From contig NZ_JAFCLG010000001.1 of the NCBI RefSeq assembly GCF_018129685.1, positions 620,001 to 684,000 on the forward strand: a stretch of 64,000 nucleotides of DNA. The letters run 5' to 3'. How positions within the stretch are numbered: the first letter of the stretch is position 1; the number at the start of each line of letters is the position of its first letter. This document shows, piece by piece, positions 7,955 through 15,652 of the stretch. This stretch comes from Bradyrhizobium manausense. GTDB lineage: Bacteria > Pseudomonadota > Alphaproteobacteria > Rhizobiales > Xanthobacteraceae. The translations under genes were made by a program, and so were the position numbers. The notes beneath the pieces are model-generated. The model worked only from the letters and a program-made list of their open reading frames with translations. It was not told the DNA's origin and did no database searches.

Positions 7955-8617
7955 TCAAACGCCGGAACGTACAAAGGTGAATTGTTGAGTGCCCCGCTCG
8001 CGAGGATCCGCTGCGCTCTCGCTCAAGAGGTATCCCTGGTGAGCTGCAACAAAAGCTTCTCCTGGAATCCAGTGGCGCTTGAACTTGACCCGTTTGTCAG
8101 TACCCGTTGCTAGCTGGCCCGGGCCATTATTGCTGAGCAACGATGTCTGTATTTCTGCCCTCGCAACTTCGCCGATCGGAACGCGATACCACACCATCTT
8201 GGCCGGCCGCACTGCGCAAAGTGTCTTCACAGTTTCGATTGCATCGTCGACATATTGGATCGCGCCGTTCGAATGCATTAGGTCAATGCTCCCAAGCCAA
8301 TTAGCAGCCTTCTGAATGTCGTCGAAGAACATCAACTGGTTCGTCGCTAAATCACTAGCCCGTCGCACCATTGCTGGCGTCTCGACAACGGCCCATCGAA
8401 TTGCAGGAGACTGCTGCCGCGCTAGCTTATAGTGAATGCCGGCCCCACCCCCGAAATCAAGCACTGCCGTCAAATTCGCGACGAGCGGCCAATCGCCCGC
8501 TGGCTGAAAGGCAACGGTCTTCTGATAGATGGTCTCTATCAGCTGTTCGTTTTGGTAGCCTTCAATCACCTCTTGAGGCGGGAAAAGCCTTCTGCGCAAT
8601 CTTTGTAGAAAACCCAT
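7955..8617 (-). CDS. SAM-dependent methyltransferase, TIGR04325-like
   Basis: 220 residues. VLDFGGGAGIHYKLA is a class I SAM-binding glycine loop at about residues 52-66, followed by VVETPAMVRRA (acidic residue after strand 2) and DLMHSNGAIQYVDD (strand 4). The size and motifs resemble the TIGR04325 methyltransferases usually found in surface polysaccharide loci. Here it stands alone near the left end of the element, convergent with the DUF2441-like gene, and may be cargo that modifies a surface glycan; the substrate is inference. Base composition is below the host average. Confidence 0.6.
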   Translation of the reverse strand: MGFLQRLRRRLFPPQEVIEGYQNEQLIETIYQKTVAFQPAGDWPLVANLTAVLDFGGGAGIHYKLARQQSPAIRWAVVETPAMVRRASDLATNQLMFFDDIQKAANWLGSIDLMHSNGAIQYVDDAIETVKTLCAVRPAKMVWYRVPIGEVARAEIQTSLLSNNGPGQLATGTDKRVKFKRHWIPGEAFVAAHQGYLLSESAADPRERGTQQFTFVRSGV

Positions 8618-8836
8618 GAGCGGATCGTCCCAATGTACTTGGTTGAACTATTCGACGGACACAGCCAGAAATGTTCGGAAATGTATAGCTCGAAAAGAGA
8701 CCCCCACGACGCTCAGTGGTTCTCGCACCCTCCGAACCACCAGTAATCGACAATTTGACTCTAGCCCGCGCCGCGCTTCGATGGCGGCATGCCACGCCAG
8801 AAACGCCACACGCCGACGCACGCCGACGGCCGGCCG

Positions 8837-9064
8837 ATGAAAATCACCTTCGGCGAGATGCGCGCCATGGGATTGCGCGGCGTTTTGGTCTACTGCCATT
8901 GCGGCCATCACGTTGCCCTGGACGCTGACCGTTGGTCAGATGAGCTCCGGCTATCCGATCTCGAGCCGCGCTTTGTCTGCCAGGCGTGCGGATATCGCGG
9001 CGCTGACGTTCGGCCCGACTTCAACTGGAATAAGCCGGTGGTCCCAGCCATGGGGTACCGATAG
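8837..9064 (+). CDS. Small Cys-rich, likely zinc-binding protein
   Basis: 75 residues from the ATG at 8837 (MKITFGEMRAMG); an upstream ATG at 8789 would add 16 polar residues. CHCGHH near residue 20 and CQACGYRGADVRPD near residue 55 give two Cys pairs able to bind one zinc, as in a zinc ribbon. It resembles a small protein often found in several copies in Bradyrhizobium genomes (from memory). Function unknown; nucleic-acid binding is possible. Confidence 0.55.
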   Translation: MKITFGEMRAMGLRGVLVYCHCGHHVALDADRWSDELRLSDLEPRFVCQACGYRGADVRPDFNWNKPVVPAMGYR

Positions 9065-9147
9065 CGACTCATCACCGAACGCCCTTCCCATCGCGTCAAG
9101 GTTGCGGTTCGATGAGGGCATTCCTTTTCACATATTGGGGATCAAAT

Positions 9148-9387
9148 ATGTTTCGAAAGGTTGCACTGATTGTTCTTTTGCTGGGTTCTGTAGGCTCAAA
9201 AGCTCTGGCCGATTACTGCAGTCAGCTCCCCGAGAGCAAGATGCGGCTCGAATGTGCCACTCAGAATCATTCTTCCCTTGCCGCCAAGCGCCAGCGTTGC
9301 GAGGAAGAGGGTCGAAAGATGGGGCTGACCCCCCAAGGTATGGCTGGCGGACTATATCCATATGTGGTGGCGTGCATGAAGAGATAA
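9148..9387 (+). CDS. Small secreted Cys-containing protein
   Basis: 79 residues from the ATG at 9148. A signal peptide (MFRKVALIVLLLGSVGSKALA) leads to a mature part of about 58 residues with four cysteines (YCSQL, LECAT, QRCEEE, VACMKR), so two disulfides in the periplasm are likely. The body is charged and helical. A GC-rich hairpin follows 49 bases after the stop. I do not recognise the family. Confidence 0.5.
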   Translation: MFRKVALIVLLLGSVGSKALADYCSQLPESKMRLECATQNHSSLAAKRQRCEEEGRKMGLTPQGMAGGLYPYVVACMKR

Positions 9388-9435
9388 TCCGCAAGACAAC
9401 TGCGAGGTGTAATAACTGCGGCTAGGTCGAGGAGA

Positions 9436-9463
9436 GCCCGCCAGCGTGAACCGGCGGGCCGCT
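9436..9463 (+). terminator. Possible terminator hairpin
   Basis: GCCCGCC pairs with GGCGGGC across a 10-base loop, followed by CGCTTTAT. The T-run is short, so this is a weaker candidate. It lies downstream of the small secreted protein. Confidence 0.4.
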
Positions 9464-9521
9464 TTATATCCTCCCCGCCAGGCCGGCAGCTGGAGTAAGA
9501 CTTCGCCCGGCTGGAGGCGCT

Positions 9522-9770
9522 CTAAGACAAGTCGAAAGTTACGCCGATCTTGAAAGGAGCTCGCCAGACTACTCGGCATGGCAGCGTCAAATTGTCTTCA
9601 GGAACGAGCAGCGTGAACGCCACGGGGACCGTTGCACTTCCATCGGAAAGCTGTAGAGCGGCACCCGTAACGGAAAGATCACGAACAACGCAGGCCGTCT
9701 TCTTAGCGCCATACTGGATCTGCGCCGGCTTCGAAACGCGATAGCGGGGCGCTCTTCTGGTTTCGACCAC
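9522..9770 (-). CDS. PilZ-domain protein
   Basis: 82 residues forming one PilZ domain. RRAPRYRVSKP supplies the RxxxR cyclic di-GMP motif near the N-terminus, DLSVTGAAL the D/NxSxxG motif, and VVWRAPFKIGVTF the last strands. Both nucleotide-binding motifs are intact, better than in the PilZ protein at 6559-6813. It lies inside the integrated element, where it could tie host second-messenger state to element behaviour, but that is speculation. Confidence 0.75.
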   Translation of the reverse strand: MVETRRAPRYRVSKPAQIQYGAKKTACVVRDLSVTGAALQLSDGSATVPVAFTLLVPEDNLTLPCRVVWRAPFKIGVTFDLS

Positions 9771-9776
9771 TAGGGG

Positions 9777-9998
9777 TCACTCCCAATTCATTCCATATTC
9801 GTCAGGCGTTTGGTTAATCCAAAGCAGCGCCGCTCGGCTGTCCAACCAGACCAACCGCTCTTCGTCGGCGACTTCGTCGGAATTCATATGTAAGACGAAC
9901 TCGTTTTCGGCCGTTCTGAAAAGGCTGTCGCACGCCTGACGTTCAGTGAGCGACTGAACAGCGATGAACGAATATTTTCGCGTCGCTATGAGTTGCAT
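9777..9998 (-). CDS. Hypothetical protein, 73 aa
   Basis: The frame starts MQLIATRKYSFIAVQSL at the ATG at 9998; a TTG 36 bases upstream would add 12 residues. The body is acidic and mixed, ending YGMNWE, with no membrane segment and no motif I recognise. It is immediately upstream of the minus-strand PilZ gene (6 bases), so the two may be one unit. Composition is AT-richer than the surroundings. There is no strong ribosome site. Confidence 0.4.
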   Translation of the reverse strand: MQLIATRKYSFIAVQSLTERQACDSLFRTAENEFVLHMNSDEVADEERLVWLDSRAALLWINQTPDEYGMNWE

Positions 9999-10308
9999 GA
10001 AAAAATTTGGGCAATTAAAAAGTGCACCGTACAATCACGGATACAGATTAAGATGCCGTTAACGGAGTCGGTTTGGCGGTTGTAAAACTCGGCAAATGCA
10101 CCCGTTTCAGTTGCGTCCGCTCAGGAACAGACGCACGATCTCAGTACCGGCGATTTCACGTTGATCGTTTCTGCCTGGTTCGTTTTCACATCCAGCGCGG
10201 GCCGCAGTGGGGTCCACTGCGGCCTTTTGCGTCGTCTAACGCTTCAGCCGCCGGCGGTGCGTCATCAGCCGCTGCCGGTCGCGCTTCGTATCAGTCTGCG
10301 GCGGCGCC
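9999..10308. other. Intergenic stretch with a hairpin, no credible gene
   Basis: Plus-strand frames here lack starts with ribosome sites. One stretch reads protein-like for about 30 residues (QEQTHDLSTGDFTLIVSAWF) but has no start and runs straight into a terminator hairpin at 10199-10228, so it may be the relic of a lost gene tail. Downstream frames to 10308 are antisense noise. Confidence 0.35.
10199..10228 (+). terminator. Strong hairpin terminator
   Basis: GCCGCAGTGG (10201-10210) pairs perfectly with CCACTGCGGC (10214-10223) around GGT, extended by flanking GG/CC, and is followed by TTTT on the plus strand. No intact plus-strand gene ends here, which supports loss of an upstream gene. 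Confidence 0.7.
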
Positions 10309-10502
10309 TCATGCGCGGTGCTCCAGGAGCCGCTTCATCAGCTGTACGCCATTATGAACGTCTAGCCTGCGATAAGCCTCCAGGCGGTGCGATTGCACGG
10401 TGCGCCGATGCCGGGCTTCCGAGCAATCTGTTTGCTGCGCAAACCTTCTGCGACCAGCTCGCAGACGTCCCGTTGCCGCTTTGTCAGATCAATGCCAGCC
10501 AT
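10309..10502 (-). pseudogene. Decayed LuxR/GerE-type HTH protein with two frameshifts
   Basis: From the ATG at 10502 the frame reads MAGIDLTKRQRDVCELVAEG and LRSKQIARKPGIG, a LuxR-type recognition HTH start, then hits a stop at 10362. Skipping one G after GGCATCGGC restores HRAI, and skipping another G restores HRLEAYRRLDVHN and VQLMKRLLEHRA to a stop at 10309. The repaired protein is about 63 residues, a stand-alone GerE domain. Two independent lesions argue for decay rather than error. It directly follows the 122-residue unknown (gap of 2 bases). Confidence 0.6.
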
Positions 10503-10504
10503 GT

Positions 10505-10873
10505 TCAGCCCTCCACCGAGCCAAAGGCCTGCGCGATCGCAGCGCTCAGCTTCGCTTCCGCTTTCGTGAGCAGGTCCGCCCGGGCCGCGGCGTGCTTCCG
10601 ATCGGCATCCATCTGCTCGCGGATCTTGCGGAGCTTGGTCCGGGCCTTGTGGACGTCGCATCGAACATCCCGCACCAGGTCGGCCTCAGGCGAGGTTATG
10701 ATCAGCTCATAGCTCCGAAACACGAAGGTGTGCATGCTGGTCGCGCTGCGCCGTCGCTTGCTACCGGTAACCGGCAGCTGGCGCGGGCCCACCGATAACT
10801 CAAAAGAACGGTCGTTTTCTGGCGGCAGATCGCGTGCTGCTCGCATCGCCGTCAGGTCAATGATGTTGCTCAT
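10505..10873 (-). CDS. Hypothetical protein, 122 aa
   Basis: Starts MSNIIDLTAMRAARDLPPEN. The second half is strongly charged and helical (KARTKLRKIREQMDADRKHA and on), suggesting a coiled coil. No membrane segment and no recognised domain. Its start overlaps the stop of the upstream 100-residue gene by four bases (ATGA), so the two are translationally coupled; the LuxR-type relic follows. It belongs to the small minus-strand set of the element. Confidence 0.55.
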   Translation of the reverse strand: MSNIIDLTAMRAARDLPPENDRSFELSVGPRQLPVTGSKRRRSATSMHTFVFRSYELIITSPEADLVRDVRCDVHKARTKLRKIREQMDADRKHAAARADLLTKAEAKLSAAIAQAFGSVEG

Positions 10874-11172
10874 GCTATCCCTCCCTGCCGCCAGTCCTGC
10901 GAACCGACCTGCTCGACGAGGCCGTCTAGATCGGCGATGCCAAAATCGTCCGGCTCAAGGTCCGGGTCGGACTCGGTGCAGTCGAGGAAGGCGATCAGCC
11001 ACTCGATTTCGGCAGATGCCTCCTCCCTGAGTCTGGCGAGGTCGCCGAAAGACATTGCGGTCGCCCGCTGTCGGATATCGGCCTGGGAGGAAACCGAATC
11101 CACGGACTCGGTTAGGCATTCTATGGGCGAGTTTGCCCGTGGCGTGCTATGCACGCTGTCAGCTTCGGTCAT
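10870..11172 (-). CDS. Hypothetical acidic protein, 100 aa
   Basis: An acidic protein (ESDPDLEPDDFGIADLDGL near the end) with a helical middle, no signal peptide and no membrane segment. It starts 84 bases from the divergent ribbon-helix-helix gene, so the two probably share a regulated intergenic region, and it is coupled by a 4-base overlap to the next gene. An acidic partner or anti-repressor role is only a guess from charge and context. Confidence 0.5.
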   Translation of the reverse strand: MTEADSVHSTPRANSPIECLTESVDSVSSQADIRQRATAMSFGDLARLREEASAEIEWLIAFLDCTESDPDLEPDDFGIADLDGLVEQVGSQDWRQGGIA

Positions 11173-11256
11173 CTTGAATTACCCTTCTGTGATCGAGGTT
11201 AGAGCCGAACGGAATTGCAACTTCCGTTTCGGCTCGATTTTCTGTAAACTGAAAAC

Positions 11257-11460
11257 ATGAAGAAATCAATTTCCGTAAACAAAAAATCCCGCGGTCGTCC
11301 GAAGAAGGCAGGCGGAGTCTATCCGGTCTCAGCCGTACGCCTGTCGCCGGAGGTCGGCGCTGCAGTCGACAAATGGGCCGGCACCCAGGCGGACACTCCG
11401 ACGCGCTCCGAGGCCATCCGCCGGCTGGTCGAGATCGGGCTGAGGGCAAAAGCCAATTGA
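11257..11460 (+). CDS. Ribbon-helix-helix-like small DNA-binding protein
   Basis: 67 residues. An N-terminal basic KKSRGRPKKAGG resembles an AT-hook. It is followed by VSAVRLSPEVGAAVDKWA (beta strand plus helix) and TPTRSEAIRRLVEIGLRAKA, the typical second half of a CopG/MetJ-type ribbon-helix-helix. Such proteins bind operator DNA as dimers. It is divergent from the 100- and 122-residue genes and is the likely regulator of that intergenic region. The ATG at 11257 sits in a low-GC promoter-like stretch. Confidence in the fold is moderate. Confidence 0.6.
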   Translation: MKKSISVNKKSRGRPKKAGGVYPVSAVRLSPEVGAAVDKWAGTQADTPTRSEAIRRLVEIGLRAKAN

Positions 11461-11693
11461 GGCGTTTTAAGACGTCGCAGAGTCAGTCAAGTGGGCCTTG
11501 AGCGATGCGGAAACTATTGCGGTCTTGCGCCTGCCTAGGTCAGCTGCCTGCGGGTCGCCCCCCTTCGGGCTTCGGCTTCCTCCGCTTCGCACCGCACAAT
11601 CAGTAGTTTTACTGGACCGGCGAAAGTGCAATTGATCTCGCGCCTTGGTTGCGATTGGATGGCATTTTAGTGATTGGCCGGGGGCCTATTTTT

Positions 11694-12215
11694 ATGCGCA
11701 ATTTCGTAATCGTGGCGTTTAGCGCCACTCTGGCTGGCTGTGCGTCATCGTCATCCGACATCAGCGCGACCTATGTGTCGCCGGTGATGTATCAGACTTA
11801 CAATTGCCAACAGCTCGCGATGGAAGCGCAGGCGGTTTCGGCTCGCGCCGCGGCCCTATCCGGAGCTCAGGATAGTCAGCGCACAAAGGACGTTGTCGCC
11901 ACGACCGCTGCGGTCGTAATCTTCTGGCCGGCAGCTTTTCTCGTCGGGGGCGACAAACAGACGGCTGCGGAACTTGCCCAGATGAAAGGGCAGTTGGTCG
12001 CCATCGAGCAAGCCTCAATCGCTAAGAAGTGCAACATCCAATTCCAGGCTAGGCCTGGTGGCGAGGCCGCCGCGCCTGGGGCCCAACCCGAGCCCGAGCC
12101 CGAGCCGCAACAGCCGCAGGCCCAACCGAAACCCCGCACGAAGCCAAAACCGCGAACTCAGGCGGCAATTGTTCCCGCTCCGCCAGCGCCGCCTGCAGAC
12201 CCTGCCAAGCAATAG
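11694..12215 (+). CDS. Lipoprotein with Pro-rich tail
   Basis: 173 residues from the ATG at 11694. The signal peptide ends in the lipobox LAGC (about residue 15), so Cys is lipidated and the protein is membrane-anchored in the periplasm. Residues 20-110 are helical and include TTAAVVIFWPAAFLVGG, a hydrophobic segment often present in this widespread type of small lipoprotein. The C-terminal ~50 residues are Pro/Glu/Gln/Lys-rich low complexity. It precedes the TM-plus-coiled-coil gene. Function unknown. Confidence 0.65.
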   Translation: MRNFVIVAFSATLAGCASSSSDISATYVSPVMYQTYNCQQLAMEAQAVSARAAALSGAQDSQRTKDVVATTAAVVIFWPAAFLVGGDKQTAAELAQMKGQLVAIEQASIAKKCNIQFQARPGGEAAAPGAQPEPEPEPQQPQAQPKPRTKPKPRTQAAIVPAPPAPPADPAKQ

Positions 12216-12243
12216 CGCAGAAAAAGCTCTGACTCCGGCGCAC

Positions 12244-12792
12244 TTGCGCTCGCCGGGCGGTTGCCGGACACTTCTAAAGATCTGTCTTGCAATATCGCTG
12301 CTGGGAGCATCAGGAAGCGTGGGCTACTACTATTCCGCTTATCTTCCAGCCCGTGACGCTCAACTCGATCGTGATAGAAAGTTAGAAGCGGCGCGGGCCG
12401 AGTACGCAAGACAAGCAGAACAAGCCAGGCTCACGGCTGCGCGACAAGAATCTGAAGCTCGAGCCGCTGCTGAGAAACAGGAAGCAGACGAACGGCTGGC
12501 AGCCGCCAGGGAAGCGGTTCAACGCCGATATCGCACTTGTGTTAGCAACGCGGAGGCCAATTACTCTGCCAATTGGACGCAAGCTTGCAGGCGAATTTCA
12601 GAAAAGACAGCCAAAGATTACAAGGACTGTCTGGCCCAGGGCACCGCAAAGTCGACGTGTGATCAGGTATATTCTGAGCGAAGTGCTTCACCAGATTGCA
12701 GCCTTCCTCGCGCGCTGGGCAACGATATCAGCGAAGTCTTAGATAAGACGCGTGCCCGTTGCTTGGAAGAAAGTCGAGCGGGACTTCAATAA
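12244..12792 (+). CDS. Single-TM coiled-coil protein, unknown function
   Basis: About 182 residues. No good ATG exists; the TTG at 12244 is my best guess, because the frame upstream overlaps the lipoprotein's Pro-rich tail and is not protein-like. A membrane helix (LLKICLAISLLGASGSVGYY) leads into a long Ala/Glu/Arg coiled coil (about residues 40-95). A Cys-containing globular end follows (CVSNAEANYS, ACRRIS, DCLAQ, CDQVY, DCSL, RCLEES). The Cys spacing suggests disulfides in the periplasm. The start is uncertain. Confidence 0.5.
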   Translation: MRSPGGCRTLLKICLAISLLGASGSVGYYYSAYLPARDAQLDRDRKLEAARAEYARQAEQARLTAARQESEARAAAEKQEADERLAAAREAVQRRYRTCVSNAEANYSANWTQACRRISEKTAKDYKDCLAQGTAKSTCDQVYSERSASPDCSLPRALGNDISEVLDKTRARCLEESRAGLQ

Positions 12793-12808
12793 GACAGGAT
12801 GGTGCACA

Positions 12809-13021
12809 ATGGCGCTCAAGCCTTGGATTCCGCAACGTCTCGCCGCTAGCGTGCATGCTCGGCGCGGCGGCGCCGCCAATGTTGTCACCATGATCGGCCT
12901 GCTCTATGTCGCATTCGGGACGCCAAAGGTTTACGTTAGGGATGGATATGTAGTCGTCTACGTGCGAAACCAAATTGACGTCCGGGATCGGACGCCCGCG
13001 CGTGTGCAGATCGTGCCTTGA
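12809..13021 (+). CDS. Hypothetical protein, 70 aa
   Basis: The ATG at 12809 follows an AGGATGG site, 16 bases after the coiled-coil gene, so the two are probably co-transcribed. The N-terminus is basic (MALKPWIPQRLAASVHARR). A hydrophobic stretch (VVTMIGLLYVAFG) could be one short membrane helix, and the C-terminus reads as alternating strands (VYVRDGYVVVYVRNQIDVRD). No recognised family. Confidence 0.45.
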   Translation: MALKPWIPQRLAASVHARRGGAANVVTMIGLLYVAFGTPKVYVRDGYVVVYVRNQIDVRDRTPARVQIVP

Positions 13022-13099
13022 ATCGTATCGGTCGCCGCACGATCATCTGTATGCTCGTGCTGCTGGTGCTCGCTATTCTTTGGGGCTCGTTTCGCTGAT

Positions 13100-13414
13100 A
13101 TGGCAAATCAGGACTGGAAAGCTATTTTGCGCGCGGATCTCGACCGCATTGGCGAGCGAGCCGTTCGCGACGACATGAACACCGGTGGCGGCCTTGCAAC
13201 TGGCGGAGAAGATCGCAAGCAAATCATCCGTGCGTGGCTTCGCGAACAAGATGAAAAACGAGAGGCTCGGGAAGCTGCCGCATACGATCTGACGCAGCGC
13301 ACCTTTAACTACACGGAGCGCAGCTTTAATTACACTCAACGCACATATTACGTTGCAATTGCCGCATTGATCGCAACACTCGTGGGCATCGCGATCGCCC
13401 TGCTTCATCTGTGA
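13100..13414 (+). CDS. Tail-anchored small membrane protein, 104 aa
   Basis: The soluble N-terminal part is charged and helical, then come two near-copies of a short repeat (LTQRTFNYTERSFNYTQRTY), and then one C-terminal membrane helix (YVAIAALIATLVGIAIALL) ending LHL. A C-terminal tail anchor with a cytoplasmic N-terminus is the natural reading. It is the last gene of the plus-strand small-protein group, and the tail-fibre gene converges on it. Function unknown. Confidence 0.55.
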   Translation: MANQDWKAILRADLDRIGERAVRDDMNTGGGLATGGEDRKQIIRAWLREQDEKREAREAAAYDLTQRTFNYTERSFNYTQRTYYVAIAALIATLVGIAIALLHL

Positions 13415-13478
13415 TAAGGATCGGCTTGCTCGATCTGCCGCAGCGACTCCCGGCCGATGACCCGCGGCGACGTCGCAA

Positions 13479-15254
13479 TTAGGTACCGTAGTGCTCAATG
13501 ACCACGATGCGGCCAGCGCCGCCGCCGCCGCCAGGAGAGCCACCAGTACCGGCAGAGCCGCCCGACCCGGCTGCACCAACCGAATAGGAGTACGATGCGG
13601 ACGGGCTGCCTATGATGCCCTCCAGATAGCCGCCCGCACCACCACCAGCACCGCCGTTCGCTGTGGTGTTGACACCGCCACCGCCACCACCGGAGCAACT
13701 ATTTGTTGCCGCCGAGCCGCCCGTTCCCGCGCCCGCGACGCCTGATGCGCCAGCTCCGCCAAATGCGGACACACCACCGCCGCCTCCAGGGTTGGGCGAC
13801 GTAGAGCCGCTGCCAGCGCCGCCGCTTCCACCGGTTTGATTCAGATATCCGCCAGTTGCAGTACCGCCGGCCCCGGCCGACGTCTGGGACCCAGGCGCGC
13901 TTCCTTTTGAAGCCGTAAACGTGCTGAAGGTCGAGTCACCGCCACTGGTTCCGAAGGTGGCACCCGTGCTCCCCGAGCCGGAACCGCCCGCGCCACCACC
14001 GCACATCTTCACTTCGATCCAGAGCACGTTGGCCGGCGTCGTGTAAGTGCCGGATCCAGTCGTAAACACCTGAGTGGTTGGGAGCGTGCGACGAGCAGCC
14101 GTCAAGGCGATGACGTTGCCTGCGCTTGTGATTCCGTTTGCCGTCGTGAAGGCACCGGTGGCGCTATCGATCGACGCAACGCTGCCGGCGGAAGACAGAG
14201 CGCCAACAGTCGTTTTCTTGAATGCGTTGCTGGCTGCGGAATCCTGAATGAGGACGATATCGCCCGAAACCGGCGACGCCTTCAATGTCAAAGCCGTCAC
14301 GTCGATGTCGGTCGGAGTCGCGGCCGAACCAGTCGCGTTGCCCTTGAGGGTATACGCGTTCATGTTTGCCAGCTTGGCGTTCGTGACGGCACTTGCCGCG
14401 ATCTGGGCGGTCGATGCCGTGCCGAGCAGATCGGAAAAGTTTGGTTGCGTGCATCCGAAGACGCCGCCGGTGGAAAGGCTGCTGAACCAGTTGCTCGTCG
14501 AACAGGTCGAACTTCTCACACCTCCGAAAGACGATGCGCCGGGCGCAGGCAGATCAGCGCCGACCAGCGCACGAAAACTTGCCGCGGCTGGAGATCCGGT
14601 TGCAGGGCCTGCATAGAAGGTGTTGGCCGTTTGATTGATCGCGGGCAATTGCGCGCTGTAGAGCGCTACGTTGCCGCCGCTATCAAAACCGAGCAACTGG
14701 CTTGCCCTGGTTCCCGCGGGCGGCAGGACGCTCAAAGTTTCGCCCGGCACCGCGACGATCGAGCGGCCGGTTACGTCGCTGATCTTGTCCCAGGTCTCGC
14801 GGTTCTGCGCGATGATATCGGTCAGCGCCTGGTTGAAATCGCGCGCCGCAACGCCACGGTTCTCGGTGAATTGCGCGGTCCGGCGCGGCCGCCGAGCACC
14901 GACAATCTGCACGGTGCCGGTCTGCGCGTTGGTGAAGGTGATGATCGCGTCGGTGATCGGGCGCGCAAGGTTGGCAAGAGACCCGCTTGGGCTCGTCAGT
15001 GTCCAGCCAAACGTGCTGTCATTGTAGCTGACCTGCACGCCGTTGAGAAAGACCTCGACCCAATTCTGATAGTCGGTGCTGTCGCCATAGAGTGCGAAGT
15101 TGACGTTGCATGCGCAAGTCGTCCCGCTGATCGTGTAGGACGTCCGCCGTTCGCTGTCCGGCAATGCCGGGACCGGCGACGGAGCCTGTGCGAATGCGGG
15201 GATTGCGCTGACCAGCAGCGCCGCGGCGAAGAGGATGCGACGGAGCACGATCAT
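13479..15254 (-). CDS. Phage tail-fibre-like protein with Gly-rich C-terminus and signal peptide
   Basis: 591 residues from the ATG at 15254. It begins with an apparent Sec signal peptide (MIVLRRILFAAALLVSAIPAFA), which is unusual for a virion protein. Residues about 30-180 (TSYTISGTTC, DYQNWVEVFLNG, RRTAQFTENRGVAARDFNQA) resemble the tail-attachment region of podovirus-like fibres. The middle is repetitive (GALSSAGSVASIDSATG). The last ~170 residues are glycine-rich repeats followed by GRIVVIEHYGT, the pattern of polyglycine-helix receptor-binding tips. It overlaps the upstream 72-residue gene by four bases. Confidence 0.7.
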   Translation of the reverse strand: MIVLRRILFAAALLVSAIPAFAQAPSPVPALPDSERRTSYTISGTTCACNVNFALYGDSTDYQNWVEVFLNGVQVSYNDSTFGWTLTSPSGSLANLARPITDAIITFTNAQTGTVQIVGARRPRRTAQFTENRGVAARDFNQALTDIIAQNRETWDKISDVTGRSIVAVPGETLSVLPPAGTRASQLLGFDSGGNVALYSAQLPAINQTANTFYAGPATGSPAAASFRALVGADLPAPGASSFGGVRSSTCSTSNWFSSLSTGGVFGCTQPNFSDLLGTASTAQIAASAVTNAKLANMNAYTLKGNATGSAATPTDIDVTALTLKASPVSGDIVLIQDSAASNAFKKTTVGALSSAGSVASIDSATGAFTTANGITSAGNVIALTAARRTLPTTQVFTTGSGTYTTPANVLWIEVKMCGGGAGGSGSGSTGATFGTSGGDSTFSTFTASKGSAPGSQTSAGAGGTATGGYLNQTGGSGGAGSGSTSPNPGGGGGVSAFGGAGASGVAGAGTGGSAATNSCSGGGGGGVNTTANGGAGGGAGGYLEGIIGSPSASYSYSVGAAGSGGSAGTGGSPGGGGGAGRIVVIEHYGT

Positions 15255-15469
15255 GCTGCCACTCCATCTTCGCAATCGAAGATCGGGATTTGCGCGAAGT
15301 AGCACGGATGAACCTCGCGGTTCTCCTGGTCTAACCATCGGCCGTCTTCGCGCTGGTAGCCAACGAAGGCGGGCTCAAGCGTCCCGCCGCCGGCGCGCAG
15401 CAACACTGGCCCCATGCCTTGAGGCGCCTGATTTACGGGCTTCCAATTCGATGTTTCCGACACGGCCAA
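15251..15469 (-). CDS. Hypothetical protein, 72 aa, coupled to the tail-fibre gene
   Basis: WKPVNQAPQGMGPVLLRAGG and FVGYQREDGRWLDQENREV with VHPCYFAQIP follow the short-domain pattern seen in DUF551-like phage proteins (W at the start, FVGY, DGRW, P..W/Y..IP). That resemblance is from memory. Its stop overlaps the start of the tail-fibre gene (ATGA-type), so it is co-translated. It may be a small accessory of the tail region. Confidence 0.5.
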   Translation of the reverse strand: MAVSETSNWKPVNQAPQGMGPVLLRAGGGTLEPAFVGYQREDGRWLDQENREVHPCYFAQIPIFDCEDGVAA

Positions 15470-15652
15470 GCCTCCACGAGCGTCCGGCCGGAAGGCCCGC
15501 GCAGCAAGGGGTGATCAAATTGATCGCCGGACGCCCGTGGATTGGGAAACGGTCGCCTGCGCTATGTCGCCTTCCGAGCGAACAGATGCGCAGGAGAATG
15601 ATTCAATAGGAGGGGATCGCAACGCACTGCTCAAGGCGTGACGTCAATCGGC

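Noticed and set aside
10073..10357. Plus-strand ORF of 94 residues
   Set aside because: It runs through a strong terminator hairpin and across the LuxR-type relic on the other strand; no ribosome site or domain.
11694..12792. Lipoprotein plus TM/coiled-coil gene as an outer/inner spanin pair
   Set aside because: The layout is suggestive, but the lipoprotein is large with an internal hydrophobic segment and resembles a widespread non-phage lipoprotein; no holin or endolysin is next to them.
13479..14040. Tandem-repeat DNA array or CRISPR-like repeats
   Set aside because: The repetition is codon-level glycine-rich coding sequence of the tail-fibre-like gene; no regularly spaced identical repeats. 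No CRISPR array was seen anywhere in the window.
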